Source: Bradyrhizobium daqingense
GTDB taxonomy: Bacteria; Pseudomonadota; Alphaproteobacteria; Rhizobiales; Xanthobacteraceae
Length of the DNA: 64,000 bases
Reading direction: 5' to 3'
NCBI RefSeq assembly: GCF_021044685.1
Contig: NZ_CP088014.1
Location: 1,674,001-1,738,000, forward strand
The notes under the pieces were generated by a model. It did no database searches. It worked only from the letters and a program-made list of their open reading frames with translations, and had not been told where the DNA came from. Shown here piece after piece: positions 46,004-54,448 of the stretch (its first letter is position 1; every line of letters starts with the position of its first letter). The position numbers and the translations under genes were made by a program.

Positions 46004-46758
46004 GTCAGGCCTCCATTGACGTGCCAGACCTGGCCGGTGACGTAGGATGCTTTCGGGGATGCCAGGAAGGCGATGATTTCGGCGACTTCCTCCGGCTGCC
46101 CGCGGCGGCGCATCGGGATCAGCGCTTCGGTCGCGGCGATCTGCTCGGGCGAGAGCCGGCTCTCGCTCGGCTTGTCCTTGACGATGAGGCCCGGCGACAC
46201 CGCATTGACGGTGATGCCGTCTTTCGCGAGTTCGACCGCGGTGAGGCGCACCAGCGCTTCCAGCGCGGAGCGGCTGGCAGCCGTCGCCGCGAAGGGCGCG
46301 AATTCGGGCCGGATGGCGTGCGCGACGAAAGACGACACCGCGACGATCCGGGCATCATGGCCGGCGCGCAGTTGCGGAAGCGCAACCTTGACGAAACGTG
46401 TGAAGGCGAGAGCGGACTCGTCCATGGCCTGCACGAATTGATCCCCGGGCGTGCCGATCGCACTACCTCGGCGGGCGTGGCCTCCAACCAGGATCAATCC
46501 GTCAAGCCGGTTAAACTCGAGATGCGCGGTCGCGCATGCGAGCGTCACAGCTACTTCATTTGCGAGATCGCCGAGACACGTTGCAACGGCCGCACCGCGC
46601 GCTTTGGCGTCGGCCGCGGTCGCCCTAAGTCCGTCCTCGTTCGAGCGCGTATGCAGAACGAGGCCAATACCGGGCGCGGCGAGAAGTTTTGCAGTGGCCC
46701 GGCCGATGCCGCTGGCCGCGCCGGTGACGAGATAGACGCGTTCGAGATCAGGCATCAC
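46000..46758 (-). CDS. SDR-fold protein lacking the catalytic Tyr and Lys
   Basis: A 252-residue Rossmann protein. The nucleotide motif [10 protein letters not shown] is intact, and [13 protein letters not shown] and [18 protein letters not shown] show a classical SDR C-terminus. The NNAG motif is replaced by VGGH ([11 protein letters not shown]), and the YxxxK pair is replaced by Thr159 and Arg163 ([11 protein letters not shown]); the Ser region AVSSFVAHA remains. It can probably bind NAD(P) but not act as a normal dehydrogenase. It overlaps both neighbours by 4 bases, so it is tightly coupled to the transporter ATPase and the enolase-type enzyme. A pseudo-enzyme or altered chemistry is possible. 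Confidence 0.85.
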   Translation of the reverse strand: MMPDLERVYLVTGAASGIGRATAKLLAAPGIGLVLHTRSNEDGLRATAADAKARGAAVATCLGDLANEVAVTLACATAHLEFNRLDGLILVGGHARRGSAIGTPGDQFVQAMDESALAFTRFVKVALPQLRAGHDARIVAVSSFVAHAIRPEFAPFAATAASRSALEALVRLTAVELAKDGITVNAVSPGLIVKDKPSESRLSPEQIAATEALIPMRRRGQPEEVAEIIAFLASPKASYVTGQVWHVNGGLT

Positions 46759-47549
46759 GATGCCGTGGTGGCCGGCGACAGCGCGCCGGTGCGATGGAAA
46801 TGGCTGAGGAAAGTGCGCGTCGCCGCTTCCTTGGGATTATCGATCACTTGCCGCGCCGGGCCTTCCTCGACCACGACACCGTCGCGCATGAAGATGAGGC
46901 GGTCGGCGACCTCGCGGGCGAAGGCGATCTCATGGGTCACGATCACCATGGTCATGCCTTCGGAGGCCAGTTGCTGGATCACGTTCAGGACCTCGCCGAC
47001 CAATTCAGGATCGAGCGCGGACGTCGCCTCGTCGAACAGCATGACGTCAGGCTCCATCGCGAGCGCCCGCGCGATCGCGACCCGCTGCTTCTGGCCGCCG
47101 GAGAGCGTCGCCGGATATTGGTCGGCCTTCTCAGCAAGGCCGACCTTGGCGAGTTGCGCGCGCGCGAGCTTCTCGGCATCCGCTTTGGCCATGCGCCGTA
47201 CCGTGACCGGCCCTTCCATGACGTTCTGCAGCGTCGTCATGTGCGGGAACAGGTTGAAGTGCTGGAATACCATGCCGGTGGTGGCGCGGAATTTTGCCAG
47301 CGTCTTCACATCCGGAAGCTTTGTGCCATCGCCGAAAGCAAAGCGGGTGTCGCCGACGCGGACGCTGCCGCCGTCGGGGACGACCAGCAGGTTGATGCAG
47401 CGGAGCAGGGTGGACTTGCCCGAGCCTGACGGGCCGATCAGCGCGACGACGCCACCCTTGGCGACGTCGAGATTGATGTTCTTCAGGACCTCGTTGCTGC
47501 CAAAACTCTTGCGAAGGCTGCGAATCTCGATTTTCGGCGTCTCACTCAT
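46755..47549 (-). CDS. Polar amino-acid ABC transporter ATP-binding protein
   Basis: A 264-residue ATPase of the GlnQ/HisP/ArtP group. Walker [19 protein letters not shown]-loop [11 protein letters not shown], signature [15 protein letters not shown], Walker [16 protein letters not shown] and H-loop [13 protein letters not shown] are all intact. It powers the single permease encoded just upstream (47546-48208). It overlaps both the permease gene and the SDR-like gene by 4 bases (ATGA). Confidence 0.93.
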   Translation of the reverse strand: MSETPKIEIRSLRKSFGSNEVLKNINLDVAKGGVVALIGPSGSGKSTLLRCINLLVVPDGGSVRVGDTRFAFGDGTKLPDVKTLAKFRATTGMVFQHFNLFPHMTTLQNVMEGPVTVRRMAKADAEKLARAQLAKVGLAEKADQYPATLSGGQKQRVAIARALAMEPDVMLFDEATSALDPELVGEVLNVIQQLASEGMTMVIVTHEIAFAREVADRLIFMRDGVVVEEGPARQVIDNPKEAATRTFLSHFHRTGALSPATTAS

Positions 47550-48208
47550 TCGCTCACCGCCAGTCGCTTCTCGCCGCGCCGGACGAGGATGGTGAGTGGG
47601 ATCAGGATCGCCGCATAGGCTACCGCGACCGCGGTGTAGGTTTCCAGCGGCCGGTAGCTGTCATGGGCGGCGACCTGGCTCTGATAGACGAGGTCGGGCA
47701 CCGCCAGCACAGAGACCAGCGAGGTGTTCTTGAACTGGATGATCGACTGGTTCATCAGCGCCGGGATCATGCGCTTGATCGCCTGCGGCAGCACGATGCG
47801 CCGCATGGTCTGGATCGGCGTCATGCCGAGCGCGGCGCCGGCTTCGGACTGGCCGCGGTCGATCGAGATGATGCCGCCACGGATGATCTCGGAATAGAAC
47901 GAGCCGCCATAGAGCGAGAGCGCCAGCGCCGAGGCTGTGATCGGCGTCATCTCGACACCGGCGAGGATCGGCAGCGCGTAATAGAACCAGATCAGCTGCA
48001 CCAGAATCGGCGTGCAGCGGAACGCCTCGATGAAGGCGAGCGCGGCAAGGCGCAATGCCCGAAAGCGCGACAGGCTGCCGAACGCACCCAGCAGGCCGAA
48101 CAGCAGCCCGCACACCACGATGACCACAGTGAAGCCGACGGTGACGCCGAGCCCGTTGAGAAAGAGCCAGCGATAGCTCCAGAGGATGCCGAAGTCCCAC
48201 TGATACAT
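47546..48208 (-). CDS. Polar amino-acid ABC transporter permease
   Basis: A 220-residue permease of the HisM/GlnP group with about five membrane helices. It starts [12 protein letters not shown], and the EAA loop for the ATPase is [20 protein letters not shown]. Only one permease gene is present, so the channel is probably a homodimer. The start at 48208 has only a weak ribosome site; the frame continues upstream into a palindromic repeat (48248-48332) and is not used. It lies 153 bases after the binding-protein gene. Confidence 0.9.
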   Translation of the reverse strand: MYQWDFGILWSYRWLFLNGLGVTVGFTVVIVVCGLLFGLLGAFGSLSRFRALRLAALAFIEAFRCTPILVQLIWFYYALPILAGVEMTPITASALALSLYGGSFYSEIIRGGIISIDRGQSEAGAALGMTPIQTMRRIVLPQAIKRMIPALMNQSIIQFKNTSLVSVLAVPDLVYQSQVAAHDSYRPLETYTAVAVAYAAILIPLTILVRRGEKRLAVSE

Positions 48209-48247
48209 GCGTATTAACTCGTACCCGATGTCAGCTCGGAAACTCGC

Positions 48248-48332
48248 CGTCATGCCCGGGCTTGTCCCGGGCATCCACGTTCTCTGTGCCGCGGGGAAGA
48301 CGTGGATGGCCGGGACAAGCCCGGCCATGACG
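48248..48332. repeat. Palindromic repeat, GTCATGCCCGGGCTTGTCCC family, copy 3
   Basis: Arms CGTCATGCCCGGGCTTGTCC and GGACAAGCCCGGCCATGACG. It sits inside a probable operon, between the binding-protein gene and the permease gene of the same transporter. Confidence 0.85.
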
Positions 48333-48361
48333 GTGCGGATGCTTCAGGCGCTCAATACATC

Positions 48362-49216
48362 TTACAACGACACGCCCGGCGGAATGTCCGCCTCCGTCAC
48401 GCCCACCAGCTCCATGTTGGTGATGATCGCGTTGCGGATGAAGCCGAGGCCCTTGTTGAAGTCGATCCAGGTGTTGACATAGTCGCGCCAGGTCTTGTCG
48501 GCCTCGCGGCGGAAGCCGGCATTCGACGTGGTGGCGAAGATCGGCGTCGGCAGCACGAGCTGGCCGAGCGATGGGTTCTTCTTCAGCACGGTCAGCGACA
48601 GCATGGTGATCAGGCATTGCGCGTCGACACGGCCGGTCTGCAGCGCGGCGGTGGCCTCGTCGGCGGTCTTCAGCCGCGTGATTTGCGCCTTCGGTGTCAG
48701 GCGGCTGACGACCTGGTCGTGCGAGGAGCCCTGGTCGACCGCGATCTTGATGTCGGGCGAGTTCAGCTCGGCCCAGCTCTTCGGCTTGAAGTCCTTCTTG
48801 CAGAGGATCGCGAAGGCGTTGTTGAAGACCGGCACCGAGAAGTCGACCACCAGCGCACGCTTCGGGGTCGGGTTGAGGCCGAAGAAGATGTCGATCTTGT
48901 TGGCCTGCAGATCGAGCACCGAATTGCCCCAGGTGGTCTCGGTGATCTCGAGCTCGGCCTCCATGTCGTCGGCGAGCCCCTTGGCGATGTCGATGTAGAA
49001 GCCCTTCCACTGTCCGGAGGAGAGGTCCTTCATGTAATACGGCGCGCCGCCGCCGACGGCGCCGATCCGCATCTTCTTGGTCCGGCGGATGCGGGCGAAG
49101 GTCGATTCGTTCGGATCGGCCGTCTGCGCCACCGCCGGGGCGGCCAGTGTGCCCGCGGCCGCCGCGCCAAGGGCACCTAATCCGACAATCGATGCAACAT
49201 CACGACGTGTAAGCAT
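48362..49216 (-). CDS. Polar amino-acid ABC transporter substrate-binding protein
   Basis: A 284-residue periplasmic protein of family 3 solute-binding proteins. A twin-arginine-like leader (LTRRDVASIVGLGALGAAAAG, ending PAVAQ) is followed by KMRIGAVGGGAPYYMKD, FYIDIAKGLADDMEAELEIT, and WGNSVLDLQANKIDIFFGLN. The usual Arg that binds the alpha-carboxylate is expected after this point, but I cannot align it with certainty (TPKRALVVDFSVP is the region). The ligand is probably an amino acid or small zwitterion. The start at 49216 is the ATG before the leader. First gene of the transporter operon, divergent from ffs. Confidence 0.9.
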   Translation of the reverse strand: MLTRRDVASIVGLGALGAAAAGTLAAPAVAQTADPNESTFARIRRTKKMRIGAVGGGAPYYMKDLSSGQWKGFYIDIAKGLADDMEAELEITETTWGNSVLDLQANKIDIFFGLNPTPKRALVVDFSVPVFNNAFAILCKKDFKPKSWAELNSPDIKIAVDQGSSHDQVVSRLTPKAQITRLKTADEATAALQTGRVDAQCLITMLSLTVLKKNPSLGQLVLPTPIFATTSNAGFRREADKTWRDYVNTWIDFNKGLGFIRNAIITNMELVGVTEADIPPGVSL

Positions 49217-49393
49217 TGGGATCAATCGCTCTTCTGCTTGGATGGAGTTCCGCCAGGCGTTCTTAGCAAGGTGCTCCCAGCGGCGAAAGCACAGCCTATC
49301 GGCTGGGCAGACCGATAATTGCCCGGATGATGGGCAGTATCCAGTCGTTCGCGCGCATAGCCGCTTGCTTTCCGCTTCCTTTGGCCCCAAATA

Positions 49394-49498
49394 GGCACCG
49401 GGAGATTGGCGGTGGACGAGCCACTCGCCAACCGGGTCAGGTCCGGAAGGAAGCAGCCCTAACGAGGTCCGGATCGGGTCGCTCGTCAGTCTCCTACC
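49394..49498 (+). ncRNA. ffs: Signal recognition particle RNA, 4.5S type
   Basis: The invariant apical hairpin GTCAGGTCCGGAAGGAAGCA followed by GCC is at 49436-49458, the hallmark of bacterial SRP RNA. Flanking arms GGGAGATTGG...GACGAGC (5') and GCTCGTCAGTCTCC (3') pair to form the long stem. The RNA binds Ffh and targets membrane proteins co-translationally. The ends are estimates from pairing; the full transcript is about 100 bases. It precedes dnaX on the same strand, the usual alphaproteobacterial order. Confidence 0.93.
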
Positions 49499-49518
49499 TG
49501 TTTTTCCGAGCGAACCAG

Positions 49519-49550
49519 CGCCGGCGGGCTCCCCGCCAGCGCGCTCCTTT
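49519..49550 (+). terminator. Probable ffs terminator or dnaX leader hairpin
   Basis: Stem GCGCCGGCGGG / CCCGCCAGCGC with a 2-base loop and one mismatch, followed by GCTCCTTT. A T-run (49501-49505) lies just before it, after the SRP RNA stem, and may itself end transcription. Confidence 0.5.
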
Positions 49551-49592
49551 CCGCAAAAGCCGGCCGAGAGAGATTTCATTGCGGATCGACCG

Positions 49593-51428
49593 ATGACCGA
49601 CGCTGGCGCCCCTCCCAATCCTGACAGCGCCGGCCAAGCCGGCAACACGCCCTACCGGGTTCTGGCGCGCAAATACCGCCCTTCCTCATTCGACGATCTG
49701 ATCGGCCAGGAGGCCGTGGTCCGCACCGTCTCCAACGCGTTCGAGACCGGGCGCATCCCGCAGGCCTGGATCCTCACCGGCGTCCGCGGTGTTGGCAAGA
49801 CCACCACCGCGCGCATTCTTGCCCGTGCACTCAACTATGAGATGCCTGATGGTTCGGTGAAGGGGCCGACCATCCACATGCCCTCGCTGGGCGTGCACTG
49901 CCAGGCGATCATGGAAAGCCGGCACATGGACGTGCTGGAGATGGACGCGGCCTCACACACCGGCGTCGACGACGTCCGCCAGATCAATGACAGCGTGCGT
50001 TATGCCCCCGCCAGCGCCCGCTACAAGGTCTACATCATCGACGAAGTCCACATGCTGTCGACGGCGGCGTTCAACGCCTTCCTGAAGACGCTGGAGGAGC
50101 CGCCGGAGCACGCCAAATTCGTGTTCGCCACGACCGAGATCCGCAAGGTTCCGGTCACCGTGCTGTCGCGCTGCCAGCGCTTCGACCTGCGCCGCGTCGA
50201 GGCCGATGTGCTGATGAAGCACCTCGCCAACATCGCGGCGAAGGAAAGCGTCGAGATCGAACCGGAGGCGCTCGGCATCATCGCGCGCGCCGCCGAAGGC
50301 TCGGTGCGCGATTCGCTGTCGCTGCTCGACCAGACGATCGCGCATGCGGCGGGCCAGGTGAAAGCCGACGCGGTCAGGCAGATGCTGGGCCTTGCCGACC
50401 GCACCCGCGTCATCGACCTTTTCGAGTCGCTGGCGCGCGGCGACATCGCGGCCGCCTTCAAGGAGTTCCGCGACCAGTACGATGTGGGCGCCGATCCGGT
50501 CGTGGTGCTCTCGGACCTCGCCGAATTCGTCAATTTCGTCACCCGGGTGAAGGTGATTCCGGCGGTGGCCGACAATGTCGCCTATGGCGAGACCGAGCGG
50601 GTTCGCGCGCGGGACTTCGCCTCGAAGATCTCGATGCGGGTGCTGTCGCGGATGTGGCAGATGCTGCTCAAGGGCATCACCGAGGTACAGGCCGCAACGC
50701 GCCCCGCCGCCGCGGCCGAGATGGTTTTGGTGCGTATCGCCTATGTGGCCGACCTGCCGACGCCGGACGAAGCCATCAGGATGCTGGAGCAGAACGGTGG
50801 CGGCTCGCCGGTCGTGAACGGCGGGGGAGCTGCGCGCAGCGCGCCGGGTGCGCCGATGGCTTCGGCGGTCCCGGTCACGTCTGCGCCCGTGCGTATGCCG
50901 ACGTCATCGCCGTCTTCGTTCGGTGGTGGTGCACGGCCGCAGATGGCTGCCCCCGCGCCGGCCCCGCAAGGCACTGCGCCCCAGCTGCGCATCACGAGCT
51001 TCACCCAGCTCGTCGCGCTCGCCGGCCAGAAGCGCGACATCATGACCAAGAGCGCGCTCGAAGGCGACATGCGCCTGGTTCGTTTCGAGGAGGGGCGGCT
51101 GGAAGTCGCGCTCGAGCCCAACGCCTCCAAGACCATGATCTCGGAGCTTGCGAGGAAATTCGAGCTGTGGACCGGCCGCCGCTGGACCGTGGTCGTCTCC
51201 AACGAGCAGGGCCAGCCGACGTTGCGCTCGGTGAACCAGGCGGCGAAGCAGGAGCATGCCCGCACCGCCGAGGCCGATCCGCGCGTGCAGGAGGTGCTGT
51301 CGCGTTTCCCCGGCGCGAAAGTCGTCGAGGTCCGCAGGCTTGCCCCCGAGACGCCGGAAACCAATATTAACGCCGACTATGGCAGTGACGATCCGCCGGC
51401 CGGTTTCGACGGCGACGACGATCTCTGA
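49593..51428 (+). CDS. dnaX: DNA polymerase III subunit tau/gamma
   Basis: A 611-residue clamp-loader ATPase. Walker [12 protein letters not shown] begins at about residue 63, Walker [10 protein letters not shown], sensor 1 ATTEIRKVP and RCQRFDLR follow. The usual four-Cys zinc module after Walker A is reduced to one Cys ([10 protein letters not shown]), with [15 protein letters not shown] in its place. A Pro/Ala/Gly-rich linker (about 410-465) leads to a C-terminal tau domain that would bind the alpha subunit. It opens the dnaX-ybaB-recR cluster, 24 bases before ybaB. The ribosome site is weak. Confidence 0.95.
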   Translation: MTDAGAPPNPDSAGQAGNTPYRVLARKYRPSSFDDLIGQEAVVRTVSNAFETGRIPQAWILTGVRGVGKTTTARILARALNYEMPDGSVKGPTIHMPSLGVHCQAIMESRHMDVLEMDAASHTGVDDVRQINDSVRYAPASARYKVYIIDEVHMLSTAAFNAFLKTLEEPPEHAKFVFATTEIRKVPVTVLSRCQRFDLRRVEADVLMKHLANIAAKESVEIEPEALGIIARAAEGSVRDSLSLLDQTIAHAAGQVKADAVRQMLGLADRTRVIDLFESLARGDIAAAFKEFRDQYDVGADPVVVLSDLAEFVNFVTRVKVIPAVADNVAYGETERVRARDFASKISMRVLSRMWQMLLKGITEVQAATRPAAAAEMVLVRIAYVADLPTPDEAIRMLEQNGGGSPVVNGGGAARSAPGAPMASAVPVTSAPVRMPTSSPSSFGGGARPQMAAPAPAPQGTAPQLRITSFTQLVALAGQKRDIMTKSALEGDMRLVRFEEGRLEVALEPNASKTMISELARKFELWTGRRWTVVVSNEQGQPTLRSVNQAAKQEHARTAEADPRVQEVLSRFPGAKVVEVRRLAPETPETNINADYGSDDPPAGFDGDDDL

Positions 51429-51451
51429 GCCTCTTTCAAGGACATCGAGCT

Positions 51452-51772
51452 ATGGCTGATTTTCTCGGCATGATGAAGCAGGCGGCGCAGCTGCAATCCA
51501 AGATGCAGGAGATGCAGGACCAGCTCTCGAGCGTCGAGGTCGAGGGCATTTCCGGCGGCGGCCTCGTCGCCGTGCGCATGACCGCCAAGATGGACGTCAA
51601 GAGCATCAATATCGATCCCTTGCTGATGAAGGCTGAAGAGCGCGAGGTGCTGGAAGACCTGCTCGTCACCGCGCTCGCCGATGCCCGCCGCAAGGCGGAA
51701 ACGGCGGTGCAGGAGAAGATGCAGTCGCTCACGGGCGGGCTCGGCCTGCCGCCGGGGTTGTTCGGCCAGTAA
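51452..51772 (+). CDS. ybaB: YbaB/EbfC family nucleoid-associated protein
   Basis: A 106-residue protein typical of the family: [20 protein letters not shown], the long N-terminal helix, then [19 protein letters not shown] and the C-terminal LGLPPGLFG. It forms tweezer-like dimers that bind DNA. AAGGA precedes the ATG. It lies between dnaX and recR, with one base between its stop and the recR ATG, as in most bacteria. Confidence 0.95.
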   Translation: MADFLGMMKQAAQLQSKMQEMQDQLSSVEVEGISGGGLVAVRMTAKMDVKSINIDPLLMKAEEREVLEDLLVTALADARRKAETAVQEKMQSLTGGLGLPPGLFGQ

Positions 51773-51773
51773 G

Positions 51774-52376
51774 ATGGGCGCGGTTGCAGGTCCTGAGATC
51801 GAGCGGCTGGTCCAGCTGCTCGCACGGCTGCCGGGCCTCGGCCCGCGCTCAGCGCGGCGCGCGGCGCTGCACCTGATCAAGAAGCGCGAAGCGCTGATGA
51901 TGCCGCTATCGTCGGCGCTCCAGGTTGCGCTCGACAAGGTCGAGGTCTGCAAGACCTGCGGCAACATCGACACGCAAAACCCCTGCACCGTCTGCACGGA
52001 TCCGAAGCGCGATCCATCCATCATCGTCGTCGTCGCCGACGTCGCCGACCTCTGGGCGCTGGAGCGCGCCAATGCCACCCAGGGGCGCTATCATGTGCTG
52101 GGCGCGACATTGTCGCCGCTCGACGGCGTCGGCCCGCAGGACCTCACCATCGACGCGCTGGTGGCGCGCGCGCATGACCAGCAGGTGCATGAGATCATCC
52201 TGGCGCTCAATGCGACGGTGGACGGCCAGACCACGGCGCACTACATCACCGACCTGCTTCAGGACGCCAATGTGAAGGTGACGCGCCTCGCCCACGGAGT
52301 TCCCGTCGGCGGCGAGCTTGATTATCTCGATGAAGGTACGCTATCGGCTGCGATGCGGCAGCGCACCCTGTTCTAG
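51774..52376 (+). CDS. recR: Recombination protein RecR
   Basis: A 200-residue protein of standard length: helix-hairpin-helix ([19 protein letters not shown]), four-Cys zinc finger ([16 protein letters not shown]) at about 55-70, and the Toprim domain ([30 protein letters not shown]). It loads RecA at gaps with RecF and RecO. The ATG at 51774 follows the ybaB stop by one base, so they are coupled; the frame extends to 51681 inside ybaB, which I reject. The stop codon forms the edge of a repeat (52374-52431). Confidence 0.96.
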   Translation: MGAVAGPEIERLVQLLARLPGLGPRSARRAALHLIKKREALMMPLSSALQVALDKVEVCKTCGNIDTQNPCTVCTDPKRDPSIIVVVADVADLWALERANATQGRYHVLGATLSPLDGVGPQDLTIDALVARAHDQQVHEIILALNATVDGQTTAHYITDLLQDANVKVTRLAHGVPVGGELDYLDEGTLSAAMRQRTLF

Positions 52377-52431
52377 AGCGTTTTCGAGCGAAGTGGATAC
52401 CGGTTCGCGTGAAGAAAACGCGTCAAAACAA
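52374..52431. repeat. Dispersed repeat, GAGCGTTTTCGAGCGAAGTG family
   Basis: Sequence TAGAGCGTTTTCGAGCGAAG then TGGATACCGG and GAAGAAAACGCGTC; the outer GCGTTTTC and GAAAACGC pair. I recognise it as a common repeat in rhizobia. Its first three bases are the recR stop codon. Confidence 0.7.
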
Positions 52432-52464
52432 GAATTCCCATCCAGACTTTACGGAACGGACGAC

Positions 52465-52896
52465 ATGACGAAACTTTTCGCCACACGCTCGGCTTTGGTC
52501 GCGACGATGATGATTCTGGTGACCCCGGCCATTTCCGCGCAGCAGGGCGACGAGACCCCGCCGTCCAAGCCCGGCAAGCCGATCAACACCGGCGACGTCC
52601 TGTCGGGCGAGCTGAACGCGATGAAGGTGCGCGACGTCAAGAACGGCAAGCGCGTCGCCACCTATCAGATCACGTCCGAGCCGCGCCGGCTGCCGCCGCC
52701 GAACGGGCTGTGCAATCTCGAGACCGGTCCCGAGACCTTCCAGCTCGTCACCTCCAGCGACGCGCAGGCCACGCAGCTGAAATCCTTCGTCGGCAAGGAG
52801 ATCTCGGTCAAGGTCGACGAGATCGCCTGCGCCAGCGACGCCGGCCAGATGAGCGAGGCCGTGATCACGAAGTGGAGCCTGATCAAGAAGCAGTAG
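52465..52896 (+). CDS. Small secreted protein of unknown function
   Basis: A 143-residue protein with a signal peptide (ALVATMMILVTPAISA, cleavage before QQGDE). The mature part of about 115 residues has a Pro-rich start, a mixed core (SGELNAMKVRDVKNGKRVAT, GLCNLETGPETFQLV) and two Cys about 65 residues apart. KSFVGKEISVKVDEIAC suggests a beta-sheet domain of OB or SH3 size. I do not recognise a family. The ATG at 52465 has GGAACGGA upstream. It follows recR after a repeat and is convergent with ampG. Confidence 0.65.
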   Translation: MTKLFATRSALVATMMILVTPAISAQQGDETPPSKPGKPINTGDVLSGELNAMKVRDVKNGKRVATYQITSEPRRLPPPNGLCNLETGPETFQLVTSSDAQATQLKSFVGKEISVKVDEIACASDAGQMSEAVITKWSLIKKQ

Positions 52897-52945
52897 GGGC
52901 GCGACGCTCCGCTGCCTCGCCGTCACGGCAATGACGAGGGCAGCG

Positions 52946-54307
52946 TCACACCCGCACCGGCCCGAGCGCTTCGAAATGCCCGCGCTTCTGCAAATACGCC
53001 AGCAGCATCAAGCTCGGGATGGCGGCGAGGACGGAGATCGCGAAGAACATCGGCCAACCCGTCTCTTTCGCGAGGTACCCCGCGCCCGACGATAAATAGG
53101 TCCGTCCCACGGCGGCGAGCGCCGTTAGCAGCGCATACTGAGTCGCGGTATGCAGCGGGTTCTGGCACAGCGCCGAGAGATAGGCGACGAAGATCACGGT
53201 GCCGATGGCGTTGCAGAAATTGTCGGAGGTGATGGCGAGGGTCAGCGCCCATTCGTTGACGCCGACCAGCGCCAGCCACGAGAACGACAAATTGGACATC
53301 GCCTGCACGATGCCGCCGATCCACAGGCTGGTGGCCAGCGAATAACGCCGGGCCACGAAGCCGCCGGCAAAACCGCCCGCCAATGTCGCGATGATACCGA
53401 CTCCCTTGACGATCACGGCGTAGTCGTTGCGCGTGAAGCCGATGTCGATGACGAACGGCACGGTCATGTTGCCGGAAAACGCGTCGGTGAATTTGAACAG
53501 CACGACGAAGGCAAGCGCGGTCCATGCTTCCTTTCGCTGCAAGAACTCTGAGAACGCGCCCAGCGCGGCATGGAACACCCGCGTGAGGGCGCCATCGTCC
53601 CGCGTGACCGCCTCGGCACGCGCGGATTGTGCCGGCTCGGTGGCGGCCAGTGCAGTCACCGTGCCGATCAGCACCATGGCCGCCATCACCACATAGCCCC
53701 ACATCCAGGCGGCGCCACGCGGGACGACCGCCTCGAAACCGGTGACGATGAACAAGGCGCCCGCAGTCGATACCAACATGCCGATGCGGTAAGCCGCGAC
53801 ATAGGCGGCCATGCCGGCGGCCTGCTCGCTTTCGGGCAGGCTCTCGACGCGGAAGGCGTCGACGACGATGTCCTGGGTCGAGGACATCGTCGCGACCAGG
53901 AGCGCGCCCAGCGCGACGAGCAGCGGCGAGCGCGCCGGATCGGTCAGCGCCAGCAGCAGAATCGCGCCGATCAGCAGCAGCTGCGAAAACACCAGCCAGC
54001 CGCGGCGGCGTCCGAAGGCATGCGTGAAGAACGGGACATGCAGCGCGTCGACCAGCGGCGCCCACAGGAACTTGAGCGTGTACGGCGTTCCAACCAGCGC
54101 GAACAGCCCGATCGTTCCGAGATCGACCCCGGCCTCGGCCATCCACACCAGCAGCGTCGATCCCGACAGCGCCAGCGGCAGCCCCGAGGAAAAGCCGAGG
54201 AACAGCACGATCAGCACCCGCGGCTGCAGGTACACGGCAAGGCTATCGCGCCAGGAGGGCGCAGGCGCGGAAGCCACGGCGGAGGAGGTCGCGTCGGGTG
54301 CGGTCAT
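52946..54307 (-). CDS. ampG: AmpG family muropeptide MFS transporter
   Basis: A 453-residue membrane protein with about 12 helices. FLGFSSGLPLALSGSTLLVW and GLFALVGTPYTLKFLWAPLVD are the AmpG signatures, and TMSSTQDIVVDAFRVE follows in TM4-5. It imports anhydro-muropeptides from the periplasm for recycling and so can signal beta-lactam stress. No ampD, ampR or lactamase gene is adjacent. It is convergent with the small secreted protein gene. Confidence 0.92.
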   Translation of the reverse strand: MTAPDATSSAVASAPAPSWRDSLAVYLQPRVLIVLFLGFSSGLPLALSGSTLLVWMAEAGVDLGTIGLFALVGTPYTLKFLWAPLVDALHVPFFTHAFGRRRGWLVFSQLLLIGAILLLALTDPARSPLLVALGALLVATMSSTQDIVVDAFRVESLPESEQAAGMAAYVAAYRIGMLVSTAGALFIVTGFEAVVPRGAAWMWGYVVMAAMVLIGTVTALAATEPAQSARAEAVTRDDGALTRVFHAALGAFSEFLQRKEAWTALAFVVLFKFTDAFSGNMTVPFVIDIGFTRNDYAVIVKGVGIIATLAGGFAGGFVARRYSLATSLWIGGIVQAMSNLSFSWLALVGVNEWALTLAITSDNFCNAIGTVIFVAYLSALCQNPLHTATQYALLTALAAVGRTYLSSGAGYLAKETGWPMFFAISVLAAIPSLMLLAYLQKRGHFEALGPVRV

Positions 54308-54354
54308 GGGGCGGTGTTAGCAGATTCTGGCCGCGATGCCTCTGCCACAAAGCT

Positions 54355-54440
54355 CGTCATGCCCGGGCTTGTCCCGGGCATCCACGTTCTTGATGCAATG
54401 TGGCAATACGTGGATGGCCGGGACGAGCCCGGCCATGACG
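54355..54440. repeat. Palindromic repeat, GTCATGCCCGGGCTTGTCCC family, copy 4
   Basis: Arms CGTCATGCCCGGGCTTGTCC and GGACGAGCCCGGCCATGACG between the rmuC stop and the ampG start, both on the minus strand. Confidence 0.85.
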
Positions 54441-54448
54441 GCGCCGAA

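Noticed and set aside
49394..49498. tRNA or tmRNA in the gap before dnaX
   Set aside because: The conserved GGAAGGAAGCA apical loop identifies SRP RNA; no cloverleaf is present.
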